This document shows positions 34,617-43,163 of a stretch of DNA of 64,000 nucleotides, piece by piece; the stretch's first letter is position 1, and each line of letters opens with the position of its first letter. The notes under the pieces are model-generated. The model saw only the letters and a program-made list of their open reading frames with translations. It had not been told where the DNA came from and searched no databases. The position numbers and the translations under genes are program-made. The DNA lies in assembly GCF_009663685.2 (NCBI RefSeq), contig NZ_RCOG02000011.1:1-64000 (forward strand), given 5' to 3'. The DNA comes from Cupriavidus sp. U2 (GTDB lineage Bacteria; Pseudomonadota; Gammaproteobacteria; Burkholderiales; Burkholderiaceae).

Positions 34617-34690
34617 GGGGCCTCCTAGCGGGCGATGGGTGCTGCGGTAGCGGAAAAGGTACTGAATCGTCTCAGATTCCCGCCCATCTG

Positions 34691-34718
34691 GAATTCACTT
34701 TTCTAAATGAGTGAATTC
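34691..34718. promoter_or_regulatory. AT-rich inverted repeat upstream of lyase-like gene
   Basis: GAATTCACT (34691-34699) and AGTGAATTC (34710-34718) are perfect reverse complements with a 10-base spacer, followed by AATGTTTTTT. It stands out in a GC-rich genome and lies in the 272-bp divergent gap. It could be an operator or a small terminator. Confidence 0.5.
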
Positions 34719-34818
34719 AATGTTTTTTGAAACGTGGCATCGCCTTGAAATCCGGTACGCCGGGGTTTCCATTTTGACCGGAGACAACGGACTAACCGGC
34801 GGGTGCTGATGGAATCTG

Positions 34819-34848
34819 GCGCGGGATTTTATTCCCGCGCTTCTTTTT
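34819..34848 (+). terminator. Terminator-like hairpin in leader of lyase-like gene
   Basis: GCGCGGGA (34819-34826) and TCCCGCGC (34833-34840) form a perfect stem around TTTTAT, followed by TTCTTTTT. It has all parts of an intrinsic terminator. No + strand gene lies upstream for more than 1 kb, and the next ATG is 41 bp away, so it may act as an attenuator. Confidence 0.6.
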
Positions 34849-34888
34849 GCCTTCGTTTCCTTCCATCATCATCGAACTGGAGTCCACC

Positions 34889-36643
34889 ATGCTGCAAATC
34901 CATGGAGGTTTTCTCGCACGCCGACGTTGGCGCCGGTGGTTTGCGACGGTCGCCTTGTTACTGATATCGAACGCATGGCTGCCGGGTGCGAATGCGCAAT
35001 ATGCATCCCGGCAGCTCAAGCCGTCGGATGTATTCGACACGACAAATAAAGTCATCTTCCGGGACGATTTTCGCGCCGATTTCCGGAAATGGACGCTTTC
35101 GATCGATGCCCTGTATGACCCGGCTGTCCGTCCATTGACGTCTGACCGCGTTACCAGGGAGCCGCTGGCTGGCTTGCCTGGCCGCCTGCCCGCGACATTC
35201 ACGCTGCCCGGCACGCCGGGGGCATTTCGCTCGGAACTGGCGCTTCCCGCCGAGGAAGGGCTGCAGGAGCGCTGGTACGGCGCGCGCATCGCGGTTGACC
35301 AGATCGCGGATCAGGCCGGATATATCGTCCTGCAATGGCATGCGGTCATGGGCAAGGACAAGGTGAATAGGAATTTTCCGAACCTGGCCATTCATCAGAA
35401 AGGCGACAAATGGGTGGTGGCCCGCGCATGGGGCAGCCCCGCCAATATTCAGCGCTCCACCACCGAGCTGCCGGGCAATGTGGTGCCCGGTACATTGACC
35501 AACTGGGTCATACACGCGAAATGGGCAACCGACGCCAGCGGCATCGTCGAGATCTGGAAGGATGGCACGCTTGTGTACCAGCAAAAGGGGCAGAACGCGT
35601 ACCACCTTTCCATCGCCCGCACGCCCTATCTGAAGACCGGTATCTACCGGCCGGCGCGCAAGGATTCGACCACCAGCGAGCCGCCGATCGTGGTGCGCGT
35701 CAGCGATATGCGCATCGGGCGGAGTGACGCGGGCTATGGCGAGGTGTCGCCCGTTGTCAGCGGAACGCTGGACAAATGGCATGGCAACCGGCGTACCGGC
35801 AGTCTGCTGTTCCCGATCGATTTTGGCCGGGACGTCGAAAAAAGCACGGTCGGATTTGTCGTTCCCCAACAGGCCGGGGTCACAGGCGGCCCGGCGTCGC
35901 TGGTATGGTCGGCGGGCGCTGCGGATCGAGCGATGTTCTCGGTCGCATTGACAAACCGGCTCGATGGCAGCACCCGGACCGTCAATATCCGTGGCTACCG
36001 GCACAACGGGTGCACCTATGCGGCGATGCATGTCGCAATGGATTGCCAGCATCGCAAGAACAGCCGGCTCGAACTGTTTTTCGATCGCGAAGATAATCGC
36101 GGCCTGCCCGAAGGCCTTTATGAGGGAAATCTGATGGTAGAAGCGATCGGCTGGAAAGATACCGCGTACCGGCGTTCCATCCATGCCAATATCAGGATAT
36201 TCGTGCCTGGCGTATGGCGCGAACTCCGGCCGGGAACGCCGGTGGCGGTGCGAGGCATGGATCGCCATATCAAGCTTGGCACGATTGGTTTTCTGGTGCC
36301 GGCCCAGTCTGGCGCAGTGGGACCCCGAACGCCAATACTGGAAACGGCGCCGCAGGACACAAAATTTAAGCTGACCGTTGCCGATACGGCTACCGGGGCA
36401 CGTTATCCCGTAGTGGTGCGCGCGCGACGCTTGACCGGCGAATGCGGCAAGGTCCGAATGAACAGCACCTTTGCTTGCGGAGGATATGGCAGGCAAAGCG
36501 ATCTCGAACTCGAATATCGTCCGGCGGATAATCCGGACCTGCCTGCCGGACGTTACACGGGCAGCGTTTTCGTATTGGCGCAGGGCAGTTACGAAAGCTG
36601 GTTCCAGCGGCCCATCGCCATCGGGCTAAATGTGCGGAAGTAA
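34889..36643 (+). CDS. Polysaccharide-lyase-like exported protein with duplicated C-terminal domain
   Basis: Protein of 584 residues with a signal peptide ending near ANAQ (about residue 37). Residues of roughly 50-290 resemble the heparin-lyase-like jelly roll (FRSELALPAEEGLQERWYGA, YIVLQWHAVM, LTNWVIHAKW, YLKTGIYRP). After that two copies of one beta domain follow: each has a TVGFVVP/TIGFLVP-like strand, a Cys pair and a final LPEGLYEGNL or LPAGRYTGSV segment, as in CblD-like or spore-coat/pilin-type domains. Third codon positions are much less GC-rich than in neighbours, with TTA and ATA codons, suggesting transfer. Substrate and catalytic residues are not assigned. A terminator-like hairpin precedes it. 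Confidence 0.7.
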   Translation: MLQIHGGFLARRRWRRWFATVALLLISNAWLPGANAQYASRQLKPSDVFDTTNKVIFRDDFRADFRKWTLSIDALYDPAVRPLTSDRVTREPLAGLPGRLPATFTLPGTPGAFRSELALPAEEGLQERWYGARIAVDQIADQAGYIVLQWHAVMGKDKVNRNFPNLAIHQKGDKWVVARAWGSPANIQRSTTELPGNVVPGTLTNWVIHAKWATDASGIVEIWKDGTLVYQQKGQNAYHLSIARTPYLKTGIYRPARKDSTTSEPPIVVRVSDMRIGRSDAGYGEVSPVVSGTLDKWHGNRRTGSLLFPIDFGRDVEKSTVGFVVPQQAGVTGGPASLVWSAGAADRAMFSVALTNRLDGSTRTVNIRGYRHNGCTYAAMHVAMDCQHRKNSRLELFFDREDNRGLPEGLYEGNLMVEAIGWKDTAYRRSIHANIRIFVPGVWRELRPGTPVAVRGMDRHIKLGTIGFLVPAQSGAVGPRTPILETAPQDTKFKLTVADTATGARYPVVVRARRLTGECGKVRMNSTFACGGYGRQSDLELEYRPADNPDLPAGRYTGSVFVLAQGSYESWFQRPIAIGLNVRK

Positions 36644-36654
36644 ATCCATCGCGG

Positions 36655-36682
36655 CCCGGCCCGTTGTGTCAACGGGACCGGG
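36655..36682. terminator. Hairpin between convergent lyase-like and SMP-30 genes
   Basis: A stem of CCCGG plus CCCGTTG (36655-36666) pairs with CAACGGG plus CCGGG (36670-36682) with one bulged A and the loop TGT. It can serve transcripts from both sides, though no T-run is present. Confidence 0.55.
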
Positions 36683-36710
36683 CGATTGGCGGATCGCTGG
36701 CGACAATCGC

Positions 36711-37772
36711 TCAGACCGCGCCGCGCGTCTCCACATACAGCGCGTAGACCGAATGGCTGCTGGCCATATACAGGCGATTGCGCTTCGGGCCACCGAAGCA
36801 CAGGTTCGGGCAACGCTCCGGCAGGTGAATATGGCCGATGGCCTTGCCCTGGGCGTTGAACACACGTACGCCGTCGAGCTTCGACGGATCGGCACCCGGT
36901 GCGCCGCTGCTGCCCCAGCCGGCCCAGATATTGCCATCCACGTCCACCTTGAAACCATCGAGCGCGCCCGGGCCATTGGCGTCGATCAGCCTGGTCTTGT
37001 TGCCAAGCTGGCCGTCGGCACCCACGTCGTAGGCCCACATCACGCGATACGGCTGGGCGCGCGATTCGATCACGTAGAGCTTCTTCTCGTCTGGCGAAAA
37101 TGCGAGCCCGTTCGGGCCGTTCAGGTCGGCAATGACTTGCGTCACGCTGTTGTCCTTCGGATCGATCCGATAGACGGCGTGCGGCAGTTCCGGGGCTGCC
37201 TTGTCGCCCTCCCAGTCGCCCGCGATGCCAAACGGCGGGTCGGTGAACCACAGCGAGCCGTCGGACTTGCACACGATGTCGTTCGGCGAATTGAAACGCT
37301 TGTCCTGGTAACGGTCGGCCAGCACCGTGATCGAGCCATCGTATTCGGTGCGGGTGACGCGCCGCGTCAGGTGTTCGCAGCTGACGAGGCGACCCTGCCT
37401 GTCGCGGCAATGGCCATTGGTGAAGTTGGCCGGCGAGCGGAACACGCTCCACTGGTTCGAGGTTTCGTCGAACCGGATGATGCGGTTGTTCGGGATATCT
37501 GAGAACAGCAGATAGCGGCCGTCGGCGAAGTAGACCGGGCCTTCCACCCAGCGGAATCCGGTGGCTATCTGCTCCACGGTGGAGCTGAACAGCCGGTACT
37601 TGCCGAAACTGGGATCAAGGATCTCGACGGCCGGGTCGGGGTAGCGCTGCGCGGCCTTGAAGTCGAAGGCCTGGGCCAGCGCCTGACCGCTGGCGGCGGC
37701 AGCGCCGAGCGCGGCGCCCGCCTTGAGCCAGTGACGACGCCGGGCATCCACGCCGGTCTTTTTCGTATCCAT
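36711..37772 (-). CDS. SMP-30/gluconolactonase-family exported protein
   Basis: Protein of 353 residues. The N-terminus RRRHWLKAGAALGAAAASGQ resembles a twin-arginine signal ending near ALAQA. The rest is a six-bladed SMP-30/gluconolaconase-like propeller with the entry motif GFRWVEGPVYF, NSPNDIVCKSDGSLWFTDP and GPNGLAFSPDEKKLYVIES, which carry the usual Glu/Asn/Asp metal ligands. It probably hydrolyses a sugar lactone in the periplasm. It is divergent from a SerA-type dehydrogenase with a shared operator-like motif in the gap. Confidence 0.88.
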   Translation of the reverse strand: MDTKKTGVDARRRHWLKAGAALGAAAASGQALAQAFDFKAAQRYPDPAVEILDPSFGKYRLFSSTVEQIATGFRWVEGPVYFADGRYLLFSDIPNNRIIRFDETSNQWSVFRSPANFTNGHCRDRQGRLVSCEHLTRRVTRTEYDGSITVLADRYQDKRFNSPNDIVCKSDGSLWFTDPPFGIAGDWEGDKAAPELPHAVYRIDPKDNSVTQVIADLNGPNGLAFSPDEKKLYVIESRAQPYRVMWAYDVGADGQLGNKTRLIDANGPGALDGFKVDVDGNIWAGWGSSGAPGADPSKLDGVRVFNAQGKAIGHIHLPERCPNLCFGGPKRNRLYMASSHSVYALYVETRGAV

Positions 37773-37819
37773 GCTGTCTCCTCATCGGATTGGGAATGGT
37801 CCGGACGGACCTTTATAGT

Positions 37820-37887
37820 TGTCCGACATCCTATGAGAAAAATCACACCACGGCAAGCACTTGTACGATGACATCCATGTCGGATGT
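37820..37887. promoter_or_regulatory. Two operator-like sites in SMP-30/SerA divergent gap
   Basis: The first site, TGTCCGACATCC at 37820-37831, contains on the minus strand GGATGTCGGACA. The second, ACATCC at 37871-37876 and GGATGT at 37882-37887, is an inverted repeat around ATGTC and also contains ATGTCGGA. The same 12-mer as in site one recurs at 60349-60360 in front of the TetR gene. The form is like that of GntR-type operators, but no such regulator is near. Confidence 0.45.
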
Positions 37888-37999
37888 GCCTTGCCCACAT
37901 CGCCATCACGGGAAAGGTTCGGTGCTATGGTCTGGGTGTGCGCGTCCGGGACAGGACGCCTGACATGCCTTCTCAACTCTCCTGAAGCACGCCCGAATC

Positions 38000-39205
38000 A
38001 TGGCAAGCGCAATCCTCCTCGAAAACATCCACGCCAGCGGGCAGCAACTACTGGGCCGCCACCATATCGACGTCGCCACCCAGAGCAAGGCGCTGGCTGG
38101 CCAGCCGCTGCTGGCCGCCGTACGTGACCACGACCTGCTGGGCATCCGATCGGCCACGCACCTGACCGCCGAGCACTTCGGCAGCAGCGGACGGCTGCTG
38201 AGCGTGGGCTGCTTCTGCATCGGTACGTCGCAGGTCGACCTGAACGCGGCTGCCCATGCCGGCATTCCGGTGTTCAACGCGCCGTTCTCGAATACGCGTT
38301 CGGTGGCGGAACTGGTGATCGGCCAGACCATCATGCTGATGCGCCGCGTGCCCGAGAAAAGCCGCGCCGCGCACCAGGGCGAGTGGCAGAAGTCGGCAAA
38401 GGGATCGTTCGAAATCCGCGGCAAGACCATGGCGGTGATCGGCTACGGTAATATCGGCGCGCAGGTGGGCATCCTGGCCGAAGCGATGGGCATGCGCGTG
38501 GTGTTCTACGATATCCGCCCTCGCCTGTCGATTGGCGGGGCGGTACCAATGCATTCGCTGGAAGACGCGCTCGGCGCCGCCGACGTGGTGACGCTGCACG
38601 TGCCTGCCACACCCCAGACGCGCAACCTGCTCAATGCCAAGGCGCTGGCTGCGATGCGGCCGGGCAGCATTTTGCTCAATGCTTCGCGCGGTACCGTCGT
38701 CGATATCGAGGCACTGGCGAAACTGCTAGACGATGGCCATATCGCCGGGGCCGCCATCGACGTGTTCCCGGAGGAGCCGCGCAGCAATGCCGACAGGTTC
38801 GTGACGCCGCTGCAGGGCAAGCCGAACGTGATCCTGACGCCGCACGTGGGTGGCAGCACGGAGGAAGCGCAGGAGAATATCGGCGTGGAAGTGGCCACCA
38901 AGCTGGCCAACTACCTGGAAACGGGTGCGACGATTGGCGCGGTGAATTTGCCGCAGATCCAGCCCAATCCGCTCGATTCGCCGGCGCGGGTCCTGAACAT
39001 TCACTACAACCGTCCCGGCACGCTGTCGCACCTGAACCAGGCGCTGGCCGAAATCGGCGCCAACATCGAGGCCCAGCAATTGCAGACCGAAGGCGACATC
39101 GGCTACGTCATTACCGATATCAGCCTGGTGCCGCCGGCCGGCTGGGCCGAAACGCTGATGGCGCACGACGCGTTTATCCGCTCGCGCGTGATCGAAAACC
39201 GCTAG
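38000..39205 (+). CDS. serA: D-3-phosphoglycerate dehydrogenase, SerA type with ACT domain
   Basis: Protein of 401 residues with a D-isomer-specific 2-hydroxyacid dehydrogenase core. The NAD loop is VIGYGNIGAQVG near residue 147; ASRGTVVDIEAL carries the catalytic Arg region and ILTPHVGGSTEEAQ the His. The C-terminal ACT domain (about 330-401) and the length match E. coli SerA (410). Reaction: 3-phosphoglycerate to 3-phosphohydroxypyruvate for serine synthesis. Since it is isolated from serine genes and divergent from a lactonase, a catabolic role on another 2-hydroxyacid is possible. Confidence 0.88.
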   Translation: MASAILLENIHASGQQLLGRHHIDVATQSKALAGQPLLAAVRDHDLLGIRSATHLTAEHFGSSGRLLSVGCFCIGTSQVDLNAAAHAGIPVFNAPFSNTRSVAELVIGQTIMLMRRVPEKSRAAHQGEWQKSAKGSFEIRGKTMAVIGYGNIGAQVGILAEAMGMRVVFYDIRPRLSIGGAVPMHSLEDALGAADVVTLHVPATPQTRNLLNAKALAAMRPGSILLNASRGTVVDIEALAKLLDDGHIAGAAIDVFPEEPRSNADRFVTPLQGKPNVILTPHVGGSTEEAQENIGVEVATKLANYLETGATIGAVNLPQIQPNPLDSPARVLNIHYNRPGTLSHLNQALAEIGANIEAQQLQTEGDIGYVITDISLVPPAGWAETLMAHDAFIRSRVIENR

Positions 39206-39385
39206 GCATCCGCTTTCCCGACCAGAACCCGCATGCAGCTGCCGCATGCGGGCGATGAAATCGGTGGATAAGCCTGGCACCCCCGCCGTTTCCCGATAGC
39301 CGCCGCCCGGCGGCATTGTCATACTGCGCGAACAACCTCGCAGACCGGACATGCCCGATCCGGCAGACAATCAGGAGACAACCTC

Positions 39386-40369
39386 ATGCAACGACGTCGT
39401 TTCTTCCGCGTCGCGCTGGCCGCTTCCGGCCTGACGCTGGCGGCATTGCTCGGCACCCAGGCGCTGGCTGCCGATGACTTCCCCACCCGTCCGATCCGGC
39501 TCATCGTGCCGTACGGCGCCGGCGGCGTGACTGACCAGGTGACACGCGCGCTGGCCGACGCCGCCGGCCGCGAACTGGGACAGTCCATCGTCGTGGAAAA
39601 CAAGCCCGGTGTCAGCGGCACGCTGGGCGCCACCCAGATGGTGACCACCGATCCCGACGGCTACACGCTCAGCATGGCACCCGTGGTGATCTTCCGCCTG
39701 CCGCACGTGCAGAAGATGCGCTACGACCCGCTCAAGGACCTGACCTACGTATCGATGATCGCGGACTACAACTTTGCTGTGGCCGTGAAGAAGGATGCGA
39801 AGTGGCAAACCATGCAGGAACTGATCGCCGACGCCAAGGCGAACAAGAAAGGCATCAGCTACGGCACCACCGGCATCTACGGCAGCCAGCACCTGACGAT
39901 CTCCGAACTGGCGCGCGTGTCGCAATCGAACTGGACGCACGTGCCGTACAAAGGCGACGCGGAGGCCATCACCGCGTTGCTGAGCGGCTCGTCCGATGTG
40001 GCCGTGCTGTCGAACACGCTGCTGCCCTACGTGCAGAACGGACAGATGCGCGTGCTCGCCACGCTCTCCGAAAAGCGCGCGGCCGACTTTCCGAACGCCC
40101 CGACGCTGAAGGAAATCGGCTACCCGGTGTGGTCGAACTCGCCATTCGGCATCATCGGCCCGGCCAATATGAAACCAGCCGTGGTCAAGCGCCTCGACGA
40201 CGCCTTCCGCAACGCGCTCAAGGACCCGAAATTCCTGAACGTGACGCGCCAGTACGGCATGGTCACGAACTACATGGGCCCTGAGCAGTACGCGGCCTAC
40301 GCCCAGAAGGCCTTCAAGAGCGAAGGCGAAATCATCTCGCGCCTGGCCGAGGCGATGAAGAATCAATAG
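39386..40369 (+). CDS. Bug/TctC-family periplasmic solute receptor (third copy)
   Basis: Receptor of 327 residues. The signal is MQRRRFFRVALAASGLTLAALLG with cleavage after ALA; the RRRFF start is twin-arginine-like. The Bug pattern IRLIVPYGAGGVTDQVTRALA and WTHVPYKGDAEAITALLSG is clear, and CAGGAGACAACC precedes the ATG. It stands alone, 180 bp behind serA, with no catabolic gene next to it. Ligand unknown. Confidence 0.92.
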   Translation: MQRRRFFRVALAASGLTLAALLGTQALAADDFPTRPIRLIVPYGAGGVTDQVTRALADAAGRELGQSIVVENKPGVSGTLGATQMVTTDPDGYTLSMAPVVIFRLPHVQKMRYDPLKDLTYVSMIADYNFAVAVKKDAKWQTMQELIADAKANKKGISYGTTGIYGSQHLTISELARVSQSNWTHVPYKGDAEAITALLSGSSDVAVLSNTLLPYVQNGQMRVLATLSEKRAADFPNAPTLKEIGYPVWSNSPFGIIGPANMKPAVVKRLDDAFRNALKDPKFLNVTRQYGMVTNYMGPEQYAAYAQKAFKSEGEIISRLAEAMKNQ

Positions 40370-40496
40370 GCGTTTTCCGATGTTGGCTCCGGCGCCTCGC
40401 CAGTGATCTGACGACACACCGGAGCCGTGGAATTGCATTGGATGTTTCTTGTCTATCGCAACACCACGAATTCCTGCTTTACCCCCTCCTCTCTTG

Positions 40497-40524
40497 CGCT
40501 GAATTAGACAACAGCGATTCAGCG
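40497..40524. promoter_or_regulatory. Inverted repeat upstream of vgrG
   Basis: CGCTGAAT (40497-40504) and ATTCAGCG (40517-40524) are perfect reverse complements separated by 12 bp, in the 219-bp gap before vgrG. It may be an operator for the T6SS cargo unit. A related short palindrome, GCTGAACAATTCAGC, lies inside the foreign segment of vgrG at about 41876-41890. Confidence 0.4.
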
Positions 40525-40588
40525 GTCTCAGAAGTGGGCAATCCATGTAGCGTGCGACGCACTACACCAGTGCATCGATACGCAAACC

Positions 40589-41923
40589 ATGGTTGTCGAA
40601 GATCGATTGGTATCCGGCGCCGATCTCGCCGGGCTCGCAACCGGGCGGGCCGCCTACCGCCTCGAAGTCCCCGCCGCCCCCACCGCCATCGCGCTGTCGG
40701 TGGTCTCGTTCAAGGCCGTCGAGGCGCTCGGCAAGCCTTACGAGGTCACCGTCCAGCTGACCCATCCGCTGGAACTCGACCGTGCCGACTACCTGAATCG
40801 ACCGGCCACCTTCGTCATCGACCCCGGCGATGGCAGCGAGCCGCGCCGCTTTGCGGGATGGATTCCGGCGTTCTCGAAGACCCGCCAGACGCGTGACTTC
40901 CATGGCTACGAGATGGTCGTGGAGCCGCTGGTGACGCGCCTGCGGCTGACCCCGCGCAGCCGTGTCTATCAGCACAAGACCGCACCGCAAATCATCGAGG
41001 CCATCCTGCGCAGCCACGACCTCGAAGGTCATCAGTTCGCTTTCCGGCTACGGCGCGAATATCCCGAGCACAAGTTCCGCCTGCAGTACCAGATGTCCGA
41101 TTGGGACTACGTGCGCCTGCTGATGGAGCAGGAAGGCATGTACTGCTACTTCGCACCCGGGAAATTTGGCGAAATTGTGGTGTTCGGGGACGACATCGAT
41201 CACTACATCTATCAGCCGGAACTGCGGGTGCCCTATCGGGAGACGGCCGGGCTGGAGTCGGGCACCGAAGCGGTTTTTGCCATTCGTACCAATACGAGAA
41301 CCGTCGCCAGATCGGTCCTGGCATCGGACTACAACCCCGCGCACGCCTACGAGCGGCTCAAGGCCGACGCCAACATTGCATACAAGGATCGGACGACTTA
41401 TGGCGAGCCATATATCCATGGCACCCATCATCTGGATATGGCCGGCGCGAAGTGGGAGGCGCTGCTGCGCCACGAGGCGGCCATCGCCGGGCAGGTTGTC
41501 TACCAGGGTGAAAGCAACGTGCTGGCGTTGCGCCCGGCACGCATCCTGCGCATGGACACGACGCTGCCGGATGCGCCCAACGGCCAGGTCATCACCGAAG
41601 TCATCCACACGGGCGCCCGCGATCAGGCTTATCGGAATACCTATCAGGCGATTCCGTCGGACCGGCGCTTCCGTCTGCCGGTCGACGACACGAAATGGCC
41701 ACGCATCGCCGGCACGCTGAGCGGTCGCGTCACCTCACCGGGCCAATACAAATACGCCTACCTGACGCAGGACGGCCATTACACCGTCCGCTTCGACCCA
41801 CGTCGCAGCTTGTCTACTGCGCTTCCAACAAGCATGAGTCGCCTCCGGGCAGGGTCGGACAGGGCGCGCTTGCACGCTGAACAATTCAGCATACGGCAGA
41901 TTCTGTGTGACTGCGGCCAATAG
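40589..41923 (+). pseudogene. vgrG: VgrG (T6SS spike), N-terminal part of interrupted gene
   Basis: The 444 codons encode the gp27-like part of VgrG: SVVSFKAVEALGKPYEVTVQ, PQIIEAILRSHDLEGHQF, YQMSDWDYVRLLMEQEGMYC and the start of the gp5/OB part (PRIAGTLSGRVTSPGQYKYA). Homology stops at YTVRFD (about 41796). About 40 unrelated codons follow to a TAG at 41921. The C-terminal half is in the same frame beyond the TAG. As it stands the product would lack the needle, so it is probably not functional. Confidence 0.8.
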
Positions 41924-41935
41924 TGTGCCGATCGC
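41797..41935. other. Foreign segment replacing vgrG linker
   Basis: VgrG homology ends at 41796 and resumes at RLAKPFAG (41936). Normal VgrGs have about 15 residues here; this segment has about 46 codons of unrelated sequence with an in-frame TAG at 41921. In another frame, 41913-41933 reads ANSVPI, which would join RLAKPFAG if two bases (41934-41935) were absent. This suggests an insertion of about 116 bp plus a 2-bp error. No terminal repeats were found. Confidence 0.6.
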
Positions 41936-43162
41936 CGGCTGGCCAAGCCGTTCGCCGGCGCCGTGCAGACTGGCTTCCACTTCCCGCTGCTGGAAGGCAC
42001 CGAGGTCGCCATCGGCTTCCACGACGGCAACCCGAACCGCCCCTATATCGCCCACGCGCTGCACAACAGCCACAAGCCCGACCTGATCATCGGGCGGGAC
42101 GGCTGGCAATCGCGCAACGTGATCCGCACGCAGCGCAACAACAAGCTGCGCTTCGAGGATTGGGAAGGGCATGAGGGGATCAAGCTGTCGACCGAGTACG
42201 GCGGCAAGACGCAACTGAACCTCGGGTATCTGGTGGATCGCCAGATGAAGGAGCGGGGGCAGGGGTTCGAGTTGCGGACCGACCTCAAGGGTTGCGTCCG
42301 CGCGGGTGCGGGGCTTTGGCTGACGGCCGATGTTCAAAAGGCAGCCAACGGGCCTCAGGCCGATCTCTTGCCGGCCTCTAGCCAGATGGAGTTGGCCATT
42401 GCCCAGGCGGAAGGCCTGGCCGAGGCCGCACGTCTGGCCGTCGCCGAAGTCGCCGATCTGAAAGCCGAAAATCGCTGGCTCAAGGACAGCGTTGTCGAGT
42501 TGCAGCAAGCCGTCGTGGTGCTGTCGGCCCCAGCCGGTATTGCCGCCACCACGCCCGATCGGATTTCCATGGCCGCCGGCAAGGATATCGGCATCAAGAC
42601 CGCTGCCCTCTTCCATCTTCACGCGCTGCGTAACGTCGTGATCGCGGCGGGCGAAACGATATCGCTGTTTGCGCACAGACTCGGTCTCAGGCTGATTGCG
42701 GCGCGAGGAAAGGTCCTGATCCAGGCTCAGGCCGATGCCATGGAACTGGTGGCCGACAAGGACGTTCAGCTCGCGAGCGCCAGCGGCACGCTGACAGCCA
42801 ACGCGCGCAACGGCGTGGTGCTGAACGGCGGCGGCAGCGCCTACGTCAAGGTGCACGGCGACAACGTCGAGATCGGCGGCAGCGGGCGGCTCATTCTCAA
42901 ACTTATTGAAATCGACAAGTCCGGGCCGGGGTCGCTGGAGCTTCCGTTGCCAGGCTTCGCCCGCACGGACGCGGCGCAGACAGAGCGGTTCGTGCTGACG
43001 GATGAATCCGACGGCGCGCCAATCATCAACAGCCTCTACCGCATTCGCCTGGCCAATGGCGACATCGTCGAAGGCCGTACGAATGCCGCTGGCGAGACCG
43101 ACATCCTGACACGCGATATCGCCCAGGGCATGCAGCTACTCCATGTCAGTCGAGAACTTTGA
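41936..43162 (+). pseudogene. vgrG: VgrG (T6SS spike), C-terminal part with DUF2345 and cap domain
   Basis: Codons resume with RLAKPFAGAVQTGFHFPLLEG and GFHDGNPNRPYIAHALHNS, typical of the gp5 OB fold, then NNKLRFEDWEGHEGIKLSTE and a DUF2345 needle (IALTTPDRISMAAG-like and GVVLNGGGSAYVKVHGDNVEIG). The last 60 residues (SDGAPIINSLYRIRLANGDIVEGRTNAAG) form a transthyretin-like cap that commonly links to lipase effectors. No proper start exists; the first GTG at 41963 is internal. The following lipase is therefore probably delivered by another VgrG or not at all. Confidence 0.78.
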
Positions 43163-43163
43163 A

